Shown one piece after another: positions 8,771 through 16,897 of a DNA stretch of 64,000 nucleotides (the stretch's first letter is position 1; each line of letters opens with the position of its first letter). This DNA is from G020348385 sp964538085 (GTDB taxonomy: Bacteria; Acidobacteriota; Aminicenantia; Aminicenantales; Aminicenantaceae), in NCBI GenBank assembly GCA_964538085.1, contig CAZIDF010000008.1, positions 1 to 64,000 on the forward strand, in the 5' to 3' direction. The notes beneath the pieces are model-generated. The model was given only the letters and a program-made list of their open reading frames with translations. It was not told the DNA's origin and made no database searches. The position numbers and the translations under genes were made by a program.

Positions 8771-9175
8771 ATGAACAGCAAAACTAGGGAAAAAGGATTC
8801 ACTCTGATCGAACTGATCATCGTTATCACCATTATCGGTATTCTGGTTGGTTTAGGACTTCCCCAGTACAAAAATGCCACGAAAAGATCTCGTGAAGCAG
8901 CGCTAAAAGAAAATTTGTTCCTTCTCAGAAAATTGATCAACCAATACCTCGTAGACAAGGGAAAATACCCGCAAACCCTCTACACACTCGTGGAAGAAGA
9001 GTATCTCTTCCGCATTCCGGTCGATCCAATGACCAAATCGACCGAAACTTGGGTCGAGATACCTCAGGTTATGACCATGGAGGAAATGGCGGCAGGCACG
9101 ATGCCGGGAATTATGGACGTCCAATCCGGCTCGGATGAAATCAGCACTGAGGGAACAGCCTACAACACCTGGTAG
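8771..9175 (+). CDS. Type II secretion/type IV pilus pseudopilin
   Basis: 134 aa with a short leader ending TREKG, then FTLIELIIVITIIGILVGLG including Glu5. The body contains KYPQTLYTLVEEEYLFRIPVDPMTKS, the GspG-type loop region. ATG 8771 is preferred over the in-frame GTG 8759, which would sit on the ribosome site AAGGAG (8754-8759). It follows the first pseudopilin after 5 nt and appears to be a diverged paralogue of it. Confidence 0.85.
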   Translation: MNSKTREKGFTLIELIIVITIIGILVGLGLPQYKNATKRSREAALKENLFLLRKLINQYLVDKGKYPQTLYTLVEEEYLFRIPVDPMTKSTETWVEIPQVMTMEEMAAGTMPGIMDVQSGSDEISTEGTAYNTW

Positions 9176-9201
9176 GAGCCTGGAACTGGAGTTCGATCAG
9201 G

Positions 9202-9816
9202 ATGAATAAAACGGACGGGTACACGATCCTTCTGTTGATGTTCATGGTTTTTGTGATGAGCATCGGTTTGATGATCGCTGTACCGGTGTGGCAAACACAG
9301 ATCCAGAGAGAAAAAGAAGAGGAGTTGATTTTTAGAGGAAAACAATACGTAGAAGCGATCCGCCTGTTCCAGCAAAAAAAACCAGGAACATTCCCAAAAG
9401 ATTTCGAGGAGTTGGTGGAAGAGAAATGTTTGCGAAAACTCTTCGAAGATCCGATGTCACCCGATGGAAAATGGAACCTTATTTTTTCCTCTGACGCACC
9501 GATAGCCAGCAGAACTAGGCAACGACAGCCGGCAAGGCGGGCAGCTAAAAGTTCAGGGTCAGGAGGCCAAGCGGCAACACAAAGAAGCGTAGGAAGAACC
9601 GCTTTTTCAGTTCAGAGGGTACTTATCGCGCCGCAAGCCGCTCTTTCTTCGATAGACTCACCTCGAATTATCGGTGTGGTCAGCGCCTCTACCCAGAAAT
9701 CGATCAAACTTTACAATGACCAAGTCAGCTACGACAAATGGCTTTTTTTCTACGGCCAGGATCCAAAAAAAATGCCTGAGATCATCTATTATGGCCAAAA
9801 AGTAAAGGATCGATGA
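9202..9816 (+). CDS. Pilin-like protein lacking Glu5
   Basis: 204 aa. MNKTDGYTILLLMFMVFVMS resembles a prepilin leader with Gly before Tyr, but the glutamate normally at mature position 5 is absent. The body repeats the pattern of the two preceding genes (QREKEEELIFRGKQYVEAI, GTFPKDFEELVEE, FEDPMSPDGKW). A Gln/Arg/Ala/Ser-rich low-complexity linker follows at about residues 105-135. It is therefore a third pseudopilin relative, perhaps a minor or tip component or a non-processed membrane protein. It ends in a 4-bp overlap with lpxB. Confidence 0.65.
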   Translation: MNKTDGYTILLLMFMVFVMSIGLMIAVPVWQTQIQREKEEELIFRGKQYVEAIRLFQQKKPGTFPKDFEELVEEKCLRKLFEDPMSPDGKWNLIFSSDAPIASRTRQRQPARRAAKSSGSGGQAATQRSVGRTAFSVQRVLIAPQAALSSIDSPRIIGVVSASTQKSIKLYNDQVSYDKWLFFYGQDPKKMPEIIYYGQKVKDR

Positions 9817-10961
9817 GCTGGATCCTGATTGTAGCGGGGGAAAATTCAGGAGAAAAACACGGCGCAAATCTTGTCCGTCAGTTCAAGCGTCTCCATCCAT
9901 CCTTTTCTTTTTATGGCATAGGCGGGAACCACATGGAAGAGCAAGGGGTGACTCTTCTCACATCTGTGGAAGAACTTGCGATCGTCGGTATATTCGAAGT
10001 GATCGCTCATATCCCACGCATAAGAAAGATTTTTCATCGAATAAAAAAAGAGACTGTCAGAAAACGACCGGTTGTGGCAGTCTTGATAGATTCCCCGGAT
10101 TTTAACCTTCGATTGGCCAAACATCTCAAGAAGTTATCCATACCGATTTTATACTATATCAGTCCGACAGTATGGGCATGGCGGAAAAAGAGGCTAGACA
10201 CCATAAAAAATGTAGTGGATAAAATGCTCCTGATCTTTCCGTTTGAAGAAAAGATCTACGCGGAATACGGGATCCCAGCTGTCTATGTTGGGCATCCTAT
10301 AAAAGAAAGAGTGAAAATCTCTTTAACGCGGGAGGAATTTTGCCAGAGATATCGACTGGATCCTGGGAAAAAAATAGTGGTTATTTTACCTGGGAGCAGA
10401 AAAAGCGAAGTGAAATTTCACATGCCTGTCCTGACTCGAGCGATCACGAAACTCGAGCAAGAATTCCATCCTCAATTTATCCTGCCTCTGGCAGAAAATC
10501 TAACAGAGACCTTTGTCAAATCTTATCTTAAAGACCTCTCAACATTTGTCCATATACTCCCAAAAGATGGTTACGAAGCCATGGCTTACAGTGACATCGC
10601 TCTTTCCTCATGTGGCACAGCAAACTTGGAGGCGGCCCTGCTCGGGACTCCTGTTGTAGCCTTTTATCGCATCTCCCAGCTCACCTATTACATAGGAATC
10701 AAGCTGATGAAAATCGAGCACTTTAGCATCGTGAATATTCTGGCGGGCAAAAAGATAATTCCTGAATTGATCCAAAGGCGGTTTACCGTTGGAAACGTTC
10801 TGAAAGAAGCGCGAAAAATCCTCGAATCGGAAGAAATCCGATCTGAAATGAGAGCTGAATACGAAAAAATCAATGTTGCATTAGGCAATAATGTGGCCTC
10901 TGAATTTGCTTCTCGAGAATTGGATACATTGATAAAAAATCAGGAAAATTTTAATCATTGA
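9813..10961 (+). CDS. lpxB: Lipid-A-disaccharide synthase
   Basis: Condenses UDP-2,3-diacylglucosamine with lipid X to give lipid A disaccharide at the inner membrane. The 382 aa start IVAGENSGEKHGANLV, the LpxB form of the conserved GExSGD region. SPTVWAWRKKRL, ILPGSRKSEV and SSCGTANLEAALLGTPVVAFY are all family motifs. ATG 9813 overlaps the previous stop (ATGA), so translation is coupled to the pseudopilin genes, an unexpected operon partner. Confidence 0.96.
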   Translation: MSWILIVAGENSGEKHGANLVRQFKRLHPSFSFYGIGGNHMEEQGVTLLTSVEELAIVGIFEVIAHIPRIRKIFHRIKKETVRKRPVVAVLIDSPDFNLRLAKHLKKLSIPILYYISPTVWAWRKKRLDTIKNVVDKMLLIFPFEEKIYAEYGIPAVYVGHPIKERVKISLTREEFCQRYRLDPGKKIVVILPGSRKSEVKFHMPVLTRAITKLEQEFHPQFILPLAENLTETFVKSYLKDLSTFVHILPKDGYEAMAYSDIALSSCGTANLEAALLGTPVVAFYRISQLTYYIGIKLMKIEHFSIVNILAGKKIIPELIQRRFTVGNVLKEARKILESEEIRSEMRAEYEKINVALGNNVASEFASRELDTLIKNQENFNH

Positions 10962-10971
10962 AGGAGGAGAC

Positions 10972-11481
10972 ATGAAAAAAGGATTGTGTTTGGCTATGGC
11001 ATTGTTCATCTTTTTCGGGTGGACCTTTGCCCAGGAAGATGAAATCCTCAACTTGAAGGAGAAGATCATAGATCTTCAGAACAAAGGGGAGCTCGGTTTT
11101 ACAGATTTTACGCTTTGTTCAAAAATTATGGGATTCGCATCCTATGTTCCCTTGCAGGAACCTGTCCTGGATAAAAATGGCACCCTTTTGATCTACTATG
11201 AGCCCATCAATATATTCACGAATAGAAAAGATGACCTATACGAGATCTGGTACACACAGGACATGACCCTCCTCAAGGAAAGCGGCGAGGTCGTCTCTCA
11301 TTGGAAGGATATCCTCACATTCCACTATACAACGAAGAAGCCCGTAATGGATCTCTTTGCCCAAAACAGCATCAATCTCAAAGGAATGCTTCCTGCGGGA
11401 AAATACAAATTCCAGGCTACCCTTAAGGATAAGTTGACTGAAAAAACGGCCATCCATACCGTTGATTTCGAAATCCGATAG
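10972..11481 (+). CDS. Exported protein of unknown function
   Basis: 169 aa with a clear signal peptide (MKKGLCLAMALFIFFGWTFA, cleavage after Ala expected). The mature part is mostly beta-strand with patterns such as LLIYYEPINIFTNR and LPAGKYKFQATLKDKL, suggesting an Ig-like or beta-sandwich fold in the periplasm. A strong ribosome site (GGAGGAG) precedes ATG 10972. It follows lpxB by 10 nt and is probably cotranscribed. I do not recognise the family. Confidence 0.75.
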   Translation: MKKGLCLAMALFIFFGWTFAQEDEILNLKEKIIDLQNKGELGFTDFTLCSKIMGFASYVPLQEPVLDKNGTLLIYYEPINIFTNRKDDLYEIWYTQDMTLLKESGEVVSHWKDILTFHYTTKKPVMDLFAQNSINLKGMLPAGKYKFQATLKDKLTEKTAIHTVDFEIR

Positions 11482-11562
11482 CCAAACCAACCCGACTCTC
11501 AATTCGAAAAAAACCTGCCCCTGAAAGCCATCCTCTTCGAAATGATTTCTGCCCGATTTTTA

Positions 11563-12195
11563 TCAGTGGACAGTGACAAGGGGAACAAAACGCACGGGAA
11601 GCAGTTTTTTCCTTTTATACCTTTTTTTTCCTCGGGTGATGAAAACCAATTCTTGGAAAGCGGAGCCGACGGGGATGATCATCTTTCCCCCGATTTTCAG
11701 TTGTTTCTCAAGGGAACGGGGGACTTCATCCGGAGCAGCCGTCACCATGATGGCATCGAACGGAGCTTGTTCATCCCAACCATACGTTCCGTCTCCGATC
11801 TTGTACAGGATGTTCGTGTACTTCAATTTTTCAAGAGTTCTCTGCGCCCGTATCGAAAGAGCATCAATAAACTCCACAGTATAAACTTCTCGAGCTAGCT
11901 CTGCAAGGATGGCCGTTTGATATCCAGAACCGGTCCCGATCTCAAGCACACGTTCCCTTCCTTGCAAGGCAAGAACTTCTGTCATGTAGGCCACTATGTA
12001 AGGCTGCGAAATGGTCTGGCTCTCCCCTATCGGGAGAGGTTCATCGCTGTAGGCGTGAGAAAGCAAATCTTCCGGAACGAATATATGACGGGGAACTTTT
12101 TTCATCGCATCCAGGATTTTTTGATCTTTGATTCCCCGAGCAGCAAGCTGGGAACTAACCATATGTTCCCTTTTTTTTTCAAAATTTTTCTTCAA
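11563..12195 (-). CDS. pcm: Protein-L-isoaspartate O-methyltransferase
   Basis: A SAM-dependent repair methyltransferase for isoaspartyl residues in aged proteins. The SAM motif is VLEIGTGSGYQTAILAELA, preceded by LPIGESQTISQPYIVAYMTE and followed by PFDAIMVTAAPDEVP and VRFVPL, as in E. coli Pcm. I choose TTG 12195, which gives 210 aa (the usual size) and leaves a 23-nt gap after proS. ATG 12162 and an upstream ATG at 12243 overlapping proS are alternatives; none has a strong ribosome site. Same strand as proS. Confidence 0.9.
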   Translation of the reverse strand: MKKNFEKKREHMVSSQLAARGIKDQKILDAMKKVPRHIFVPEDLLSHAYSDEPLPIGESQTISQPYIVAYMTEVLALQGRERVLEIGTGSGYQTAILAELAREVYTVEFIDALSIRAQRTLEKLKYTNILYKIGDGTYGWDEQAPFDAIMVTAAPDEVPRSLEKQLKIGGKMIIPVGSAFQELVFITRGKKRYKRKKLLPVRFVPLVTVH

Positions 12196-12218
12196 AACGA
12201 TCTCGTATACAGGAAATC

Positions 12219-13664
12219 TCAGTATGCCCTTGCAAAATATACCCATTGGCCCGCATCTGCCTGACAGAAGACACATTTGCCTTTCTTATTTTGTTCAAGG
12301 GGAACCACACGGATCGTGGCCATTGTTTCTTCCTTTATTTTATCCTCGCAATCTTGATTTCCACACCAAAAAGTTTTTAGGAATCCTCTCTTGGATTCAA
12401 GGACAGATTTGAAATCCTGATAGTTGTCAACCTCACGGGTGTTTTCTTCTTGGAATTTCCGGGCCTCTGCCAGCATCGCATCTTGGACATCGGATAATAT
12501 CTGCGGAATTTTTTTCTGCAGGGAATCCCGGCTCACCGATTCCTTCTTCCCAGTGTCTCTTCTTACGACAACGGCTTGGTTATTTTTAATATCCCTCGGC
12601 CCAATCTCGATCCTCAAAGGGATCCCTCTCATCTCGTATTCGGAAAACTTCCATCCGGGCGTAAATTCTTCCCTGTCATCCAGTTTCACTCTCCACCCTT
12701 CCTGTTTCAATTTTTGTTCCAATTCCTGTGCTGCAGGGAGGACTTCTTGTCTCCAATTGCCGAGAGATATCGGGATAATCACGATCTGGATCGGCGCAAT
12801 CCTCGGGGGAAACTTCAAGCCGGAATCATCGCCGTGAGCCATGATGACCGCTCCCACCAAACGGGTGGACACTCCCCAGGATGTTTGCCACACATATTGG
12901 AGCTTTTGCTCCCTGTCCTCGAATCGAATATTAAAGACTTCAGAGAAATGCTGGCCAAGGTTGTGAGATGTTCCCATTTGGAGTGCCTTTCCATCCGACA
13001 TCAAGGCTTCGATAGCGTAGGTCTCGAGCGCACCGGCAAACCTTTCTCTCGCTGTTTTTTTTCCTGAAACCACAGGAATGGCCAGCTCTGTTTCGACAAA
13101 ATTTTTGTACAGATCGAGGATCATCAGCGTTTCTTGCTCCGCCTCTTCAGAAGTCTCATGAGCTGTGTGACCTTCTTGCCAAAGAAACTCTGTGGTTCTT
13201 AAAAACGGTCTTGTGACCTTTTCCCAGCGGACAATATTCGCCCATTGATTTATCAATACAGGCAGATCTCTCCATGATTTTATCCACTTGGAATACATAT
13301 TCCCGATTATGGCTTCAGAAGTCGGGCGCACCGCCAACCTCTCCTCGAGCTCCTCCTCTCCGCCATGGGTAACCCAGGCGACCTCGGGTGAAAACCCTTC
13401 CAAATGTTCTGTTTCCTTCTGGAGAAACGTTTCGGGAATAAAAAGTGGAAAATAGGCGTTCAAGTGCCCTGTCTCTTTGATCCGAATGTCTAGGAGCCGC
13501 TGTATGTTCTCCCAAATGGCATATCCATAAGGTCTTATCACCATCATCCCTTTCATCGGCGCGTAGTCGGCTAGCTCGGCACGGCGTATTATCTCGACAT
13601 ACCAGCGCGAAAAATCTTCGCTTTTTGGTGTTATCGTTGTAACGAATCGTTCCTCTTTATTCAC
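12219..13664 (-). CDS. proS: Prolyl-tRNA synthetase, archaeal/eukaryal type
   Basis: 481 aa. Class II synthetase core with RPTSEAIIGNMYSKWI (motif 2 region) and GTSHNLGQHFSEVF, an anticodon-binding domain, and a C-terminal zinc-type domain with Cys pairs in WCGNQDCE and KCVFCQ. It ends in Tyr (FARAY), the hallmark of the archaeal/eukaryal-type ProRS known from Thermus. The bacterial-type insertion editing domain is absent. Found in scattered bacterial lineages, so lateral transfer in the deep past is possible. Confidence 0.95.
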   Translation of the reverse strand: MNKEERFVTTITPKSEDFSRWYVEIIRRAELADYAPMKGMMVIRPYGYAIWENIQRLLDIRIKETGHLNAYFPLFIPETFLQKETEHLEGFSPEVAWVTHGGEEELEERLAVRPTSEAIIGNMYSKWIKSWRDLPVLINQWANIVRWEKVTRPFLRTTEFLWQEGHTAHETSEEAEQETLMILDLYKNFVETELAIPVVSGKKTARERFAGALETYAIEALMSDGKALQMGTSHNLGQHFSEVFNIRFEDREQKLQYVWQTSWGVSTRLVGAVIMAHGDDSGLKFPPRIAPIQIVIIPISLGNWRQEVLPAAQELEQKLKQEGWRVKLDDREEFTPGWKFSEYEMRGIPLRIEIGPRDIKNNQAVVVRRDTGKKESVSRDSLQKKIPQILSDVQDAMLAEARKFQEENTREVDNYQDFKSVLESKRGFLKTFWCGNQDCEDKIKEETMATIRVVPLEQNKKGKCVFCQADAGQWVYFARAY

Positions 13665-14076
13665 TTTTCACTCCACTCTTAAAATCTTTTGCCATTCTAT
13701 CCGCACATAATTTTTTTGTCAATTTGAAAGGATGGGAGCGTCTCACCAAGAACGATTGTGCAGAAGTATCGCACACTTAAAAATCCCTTTGGGTGGTTTT
13801 AATAGACCCTTTAGCATTCAGCAAGATTCTATCAAAAGAGATCGAAACAAACAACATTAGCACTGCCGACACCTTGACGAAATCGTCGGATTGCACGGGA
13901 TGATATTGGAAAATATCGGAAAATCAAAAACATAGAAAAGGCTAATCCCAACAGGGGGGACAGGGCGGTGATGGGGAAACGCCAAATCTCACCCCGTAAA
14001 TCATCCAAAGGGGTGATTGACCGCCTAAATAAATTGTGGCAATTTAACATTGCCAAGCTAGGAGAAGGAAGCAAAC
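13665..14076 (+). other. 412-nt intergenic region with a structured leader for the PilZ gene
   Basis: No open frame is convincing here. The left 250 nt show nothing recognisable. The right part (13963-14025) contains nested inverted repeats: GGCGGT (13964-13969) with ACCGCC (14020-14025), and TCACCCC (13989-13995) with GGGGTGA (14010-14016). Another TGGGG at 13972-13976 could compete for the same CACCCC. The conserved 33-nt element described separately lies inside this fold. Confidence 0.6.
13990..14022 (+). repeat. 33-nt upstream element, copy 1
   Basis: First of three ungapped copies. It begins CACCCC, has TCA at positions 12-14, and ends GATTGACC beginning 25 nt after its first base. The ends form an operator-like dyad (CTCAC and GTGAT). 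The terminal TTGACC could serve as a -35 box for the PilZ gene at 14077. Confidence 0.7.
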
Positions 14077-14448
14077 ATGGCAAAAAAATCTAGAGCATTT
14101 GATTTTCGCCAACTCGGATACGGAGAACACGGATTCAGCATCCCGTTAAATACTCGGATCCAGGGAAAAAACATCGATGGAAATGACTTCAACGAAAAAA
14201 CGGTGTTAACCTACATAAGCCACAACGGGTCGTCCTTTTGGATGGCGAATTCTGTTGCCGAAGGCAACGAGCTGAAACTCATCATCGATCTCCCGCCAAA
14301 GCTTTCGGACGAAAAAAATCTGAAGCTCATCATAAAAGGAAAAGTCGTATTCGTCGAGGCGCCGAAAAATGAGGAACCAAGACACAGGGTTTCTTTAAAA
14401 TTCGAGAATAAATATATCATCAAAGACGACGAGGGGCAGTATTCATGA
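14077..14448 (+). CDS. Divergent PilZ-like domain protein
   Basis: 123 aa. The layout follows PilZ: a basic N-terminus, beta strand FSIPLNTRIQG, FNEKTVLTYISHNGSSFWM (where the consensus has D/N-x-S-x-x-G), ELKLIIDLPP, and LKLIIKGKVVFVEAP. The canonical N-terminal RxxxR that clamps cyclic di-GMP is not evident, so ligand binding is uncertain. ATG 14077 follows AGGAG by a good distance. It carries copy 1 of the 33-nt element upstream and is the first of three similar genes in 2.2 kb. Confidence 0.65.
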   Translation: MAKKSRAFDFRQLGYGEHGFSIPLNTRIQGKNIDGNDFNEKTVLTYISHNGSSFWMANSVAEGNELKLIIDLPPKLSDEKNLKLIIKGKVVFVEAPKNEEPRHRVSLKFENKYIIKDDEGQYS

Positions 14449-14518
14449 AACAGTTAAAAGAACATAAGCAGCTAATCACTTGTGTAACCTCGTTAGATGA
14501 TAAAAAACAAAAAAAAAT

Positions 14519-14551
14519 CACCCCGTAATTCACCTGGAAAAGTGATTGAAC
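14519..14551 (+). repeat. 33-nt upstream element, copy 2
   Basis: Ungapped match to copies 1 and 3: CACCCC at 14519, TTCACC inside, GATTGAAC from 14544. Its dyad is perfect (ATCAC at 14517-14521, GTGAT at 14542-14546). A -10-like CACAAT lies 17 nt after TTGAAC, which would start transcription just before ATG 14585. Confidence 0.7.
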
Positions 14552-14584
14552 ATGTATGAAACATCTGGCACAATCCAAACGAAA

Positions 14585-14962
14585 ATGAGAACAGAAAGGC
14601 TACTACATAATAAACCCTCCATCCAAGGCGCTGCCAAAGTCTCGAAGAGAGAGCGTTCTTTTGAGCTCTCTCTTCCTGCTTTGGTGTCCGGCAACGACGT
14701 CAAAGGCAATGAATTCGAGGAAGATACGAAAATCCTATCGATCAGCGCACAAAACGCCCTTTTTTGGCTCAAATCCAGAGTCATGATCGGGACCTCTTTA
14801 TGTGTATGCCTTCAAATCCCCAAGACCATCATCCTTGAGAATCGACTCCATCTGGTGGTTTCCGGGACTGTAAAACTGGTCCAAGCCAACACAAACAAAA
14901 AAAACAGCCAGCTTGTATCCGTCCAATTGGATAGAACATTCAAAATACGAAAGACTGACTGA
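14585..14962 (+). CDS. Divergent PilZ-like domain protein
   Basis: 125 aa from ATG 14585. KRERSFELSLPALVSG, EFEEDTKILSISAQNALFWL, LCVCLQIPKTI and LHLVVSGTVKLVQ follow the strand order of PilZ and of the two neighbouring genes. The N-terminal basic motif is KRERSF rather than RxxxR, and the Gly after the ISxx motif is replaced. An ATG at 14552 and a TTG at 14546 are in frame upstream, but they fall between the presumed -35 and -10 boxes, so a leaderless start at 14585 fits better. There is no ribosome site at any of them. A paralogue of the genes at 14077 and 15819. Confidence 0.6.
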   Translation: MRTERLLHNKPSIQGAAKVSKRERSFELSLPALVSGNDVKGNEFEEDTKILSISAQNALFWLKSRVMIGTSLCVCLQIPKTIILENRLHLVVSGTVKLVQANTNKKNSQLVSVQLDRTFKIRKTD

Positions 14963-15023
14963 TTTCCTAAATTACTCTAGAAAAAGAGGGGTTAGATTTT
15001 ATCACCCCCCCACAAGTCTCTCC

Positions 15024-15052
15024 TTGACATTGATTTTCTGTTTTATTAACAT
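15024..15052 (+). promoter_or_regulatory. Sigma70-type promoter for the LuxR regulator gene
   Basis: A perfect TTGACA (15024-15029), a 17-nt spacer and TAACAT (15047-15052), giving a leader of about 55 nt before ATG 15115. A GGGGT/ACCCC hairpin (about 14985-15007) lies just upstream. Confidence 0.65.
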
Positions 15053-15114
15053 ACCGTTGCGCCAATAATAAATGAGAAACTTAACAGAAAAGGGGTATTC
15101 AAAGAAGGACAGCA

Positions 15115-15804
15115 ATGAATAAAAAGAAAACTTCGGCTGCAGCCGAAAAAAAGATCAAGGTTCTCGTCTATTGCCCTTCAGACCTTATCCTTTCTGGGAT
15201 ATTAAAGGCGATGGAGTCTTCCTCAGATATCGAAGTGATCAACATCGAAAAGAGCACGATCGAATCATTTCTTGAATCCATCAAAGCATTGAGACCGGAC
15301 GTTACTCTTTTCGCTAAGTCAGAACCCTTGCCCAACATTCGTGAGATATGCAAAGCGATTCGAGAACTCTTGAAAGGGCAACCTTCATCTCAACTGATGC
15401 TTTTGGGCAACATCCCCTCCCAAGAAGAAATCGTGAGTTTGATGAATACGGGTGTAAGAGGATATTTCGACTTGAACGATCCATCGAATCAACTGTCTGA
15501 CGCCATAAGGATTATCAACAAAGGGGAAATTTGGCTGCCTCGTGACAAGATGAGCAGCATCATGGATCGCATCATTTCAGTTGTGGGGCGAGACCTTAAA
15601 GAAAAAACTCTCGATCAACTCACCCCCACCGAGTTTCAAGTTCTCAGATTGATTGGTCAGGGAAAGAGCAACGACGAAATTGCAGAGGCCATGTACATTA
15701 GCAAAAACACGGTTCGCTCTCATATCAAAAGCATATATGCAAAACTCGACACACACAGCAGACTTCAGCTTGCCCTGTATGCCATTAACTCTGCTCTGTT
15801 TTAA
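15115..15804 (+). CDS. LuxR-type transcriptional regulator with degenerate receiver domain
   Basis: 229 aa. Residues about 14-135 have the receiver fold (KIKVLVYCPSDLILSGILKA, GVRGYFDL). Where NarL-type receivers have the phosphorylated Asp, this protein reads RPDVTLFAKSEPLPN, so the acceptor Asp appears lost. The C-terminal HTH is intact: LTPTEFQVLRLIGQGKSNDE, IAEAMYISKNTVRSHIKSIY. It probably acts by ligand or partner binding rather than phosphorylation. Start ATG 15115 has AAGGA nearby. It sits between PilZ genes and is a natural candidate regulator for them. Confidence 0.85.
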   Translation: MNKKKTSAAAEKKIKVLVYCPSDLILSGILKAMESSSDIEVINIEKSTIESFLESIKALRPDVTLFAKSEPLPNIREICKAIRELLKGQPSSQLMLLGNIPSQEEIVSLMNTGVRGYFDLNDPSNQLSDAIRIINKGEIWLPRDKMSSIMDRIISVVGRDLKEKTLDQLTPTEFQVLRLIGQGKSNDEIAEAMYISKNTVRSHIKSIYAKLDTHSRLQLALYAINSALF

Positions 15805-15818
15805 TCCATGAGGTTAAC

Positions 15819-16241
15819 ATGACAAAAAAATCAATGACAAAACCTACGGCAAAAAAACGCGCCCGAAAAAAGGCAAAAGCTCCTTCCGATGTGGCCATCG
15901 ACCGCCGTCGGGAATGGCGTTTCGATCTTCCTCTGCCCGCAATCGTTGAGGGGAAAGGTGGCGAAGGAAAAAAATTCCAGGAAGAAACTACCCTTGAAAA
16001 CATCAGTTCAACAGGAGCCTACTTCTGTCTTGACTCAGGAGTGACTGTCGGGTCCAAATTGAATCTCGTCATCGAAGTCCCGAGTGAATTAAGCCCGGAC
16101 AAAAAAGTCAAACTCCAATTGGGAGGACTTACAGTCCGTCTTGAAAAACCGGATAAAAAAGGAAAAAAACAGGGAGTTGCCCTGCGGTTCAGCAAAAAAT
16201 TTAAATTTATTACGGAAGAGAAAAAAGACGCCAAAACTTAA
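15819..16241 (+). CDS. PilZ domain protein with basic N-terminal tail
   Basis: 140 aa. The first 24 residues are Lys/Ala/Arg-rich (KKRARKKAKAPSD). The PilZ domain then begins RRREWRFDLPLPAIVEG, giving a canonical RxxxR, and LENISSTGAYFCL matches the (D/N)xSxxG motif, so cyclic di-GMP binding is likely. The strand order matches the two divergent PilZ genes upstream. It follows the LuxR gene after 14 nt and is probably cotranscribed with it. The basic tail could target nucleic acid or acidic membranes; that is inference. Confidence 0.8.
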   Translation: MTKKSMTKPTAKKRARKKAKAPSDVAIDRRREWRFDLPLPAIVEGKGGEGKKFQEETTLENISSTGAYFCLDSGVTVGSKLNLVIEVPSELSPDKKVKLQLGGLTVRLEKPDKKGKKQGVALRFSKKFKFITEEKKDAKT

Positions 16242-16255
16242 TCCATCATTTTAAC

Positions 16256-16888
16256 ATGCTTCTTGTTGCATTGACGGGGGGGATAGCTACCGGAAAATCC
16301 ATCGTTGCCCAAATTTGGGAACAATTGGGCTGCTATGTTCATGAATCAGACTTTCTCGCTCATCAACTCCAGACTCCAAACCAACCCGCTTGGAAAGCTA
16401 TCGTTGCACATTTTGGAGAAAAAATTCTTCATCCGGACAAAACCATAAATCGTCGGGCTTTAGGAGCGATCGTGTTTGCCAATAGGAAAGAACGGGATTT
16501 CCTCAACAATCTTATTCATCCCTTGGTGATGGAAAAAAAGCGAGAACTCGTCCGGAAGTTGGAAGAAGAGGGTCGCTATAAGATCTTTGTGTCTGTGGCC
16601 GCTCTGACCATTGAAGCCGGATTCAGGGATTTCTTTGACAAAATCATCGTTGTCCATTGCGAGAAAGAAATTCAAATAAAACGACTGATGGAACGAGACT
16701 CCGTCGATAGAAATATCGCTCTCGAGAAAATAGCCAGCCAAATGCCGACTGATGAAAAATTGAAGCACGCAGATTACACCATCGATACATCCGGTACTCT
16801 TAGACAGACTTTAGAGAAGGCCGAGCAGGTATACAGGAACCTCGTGGCAGATTTTGAACTCAAATCAACTGAGGTAAAAGAAAAATAA
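16256..16888 (+). CDS. coaE: Dephospho-CoA kinase
   Basis: The last step of coenzyme A synthesis, phosphorylating the ribose 3'-OH. The 210 aa include the P-loop LTGGIATGKSIVAQIW, DFLAHQL, RRALGAIVFANRKERDFLNNLIHP and ERDSVDRNIA. Start ATG 16256, 14 nt after the PilZ gene, without an obvious ribosome site, so probably translated as part of that transcript. Confidence 0.95.
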   Translation: MLLVALTGGIATGKSIVAQIWEQLGCYVHESDFLAHQLQTPNQPAWKAIVAHFGEKILHPDKTINRRALGAIVFANRKERDFLNNLIHPLVMEKKRELVRKLEEEGRYKIFVSVAALTIEAGFRDFFDKIIVVHCEKEIQIKRLMERDSVDRNIALEKIASQMPTDEKLKHADYTIDTSGTLRQTLEKAEQVYRNLVADFELKSTEVKEK

Positions 16889-16897
16889 TCGGAGTGT

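Noticed and set aside
14036..14056. A sigma54 promoter (TGGCA...TTGCC) before the first PilZ gene
   Set aside because: The GG and GC elements are 12 nt apart instead of the required 10, so it is only an inverted repeat.
14546..14584. Earlier starts (TTG 14546, ATG 14552) for the second PilZ gene
   Set aside because: They would fall between the presumed -35 and -10 boxes and have no ribosome site. Not excluded if transcription comes from upstream.
15003..15035. A fourth copy of the 33-nt element before the LuxR gene
   Set aside because: CACCCC and ATTGA occur at the right offset, but the inner positions do not match (about 14 of 20 conserved positions) and the real -35 box lies at a different offset. 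Possibly a decayed copy; not counted.
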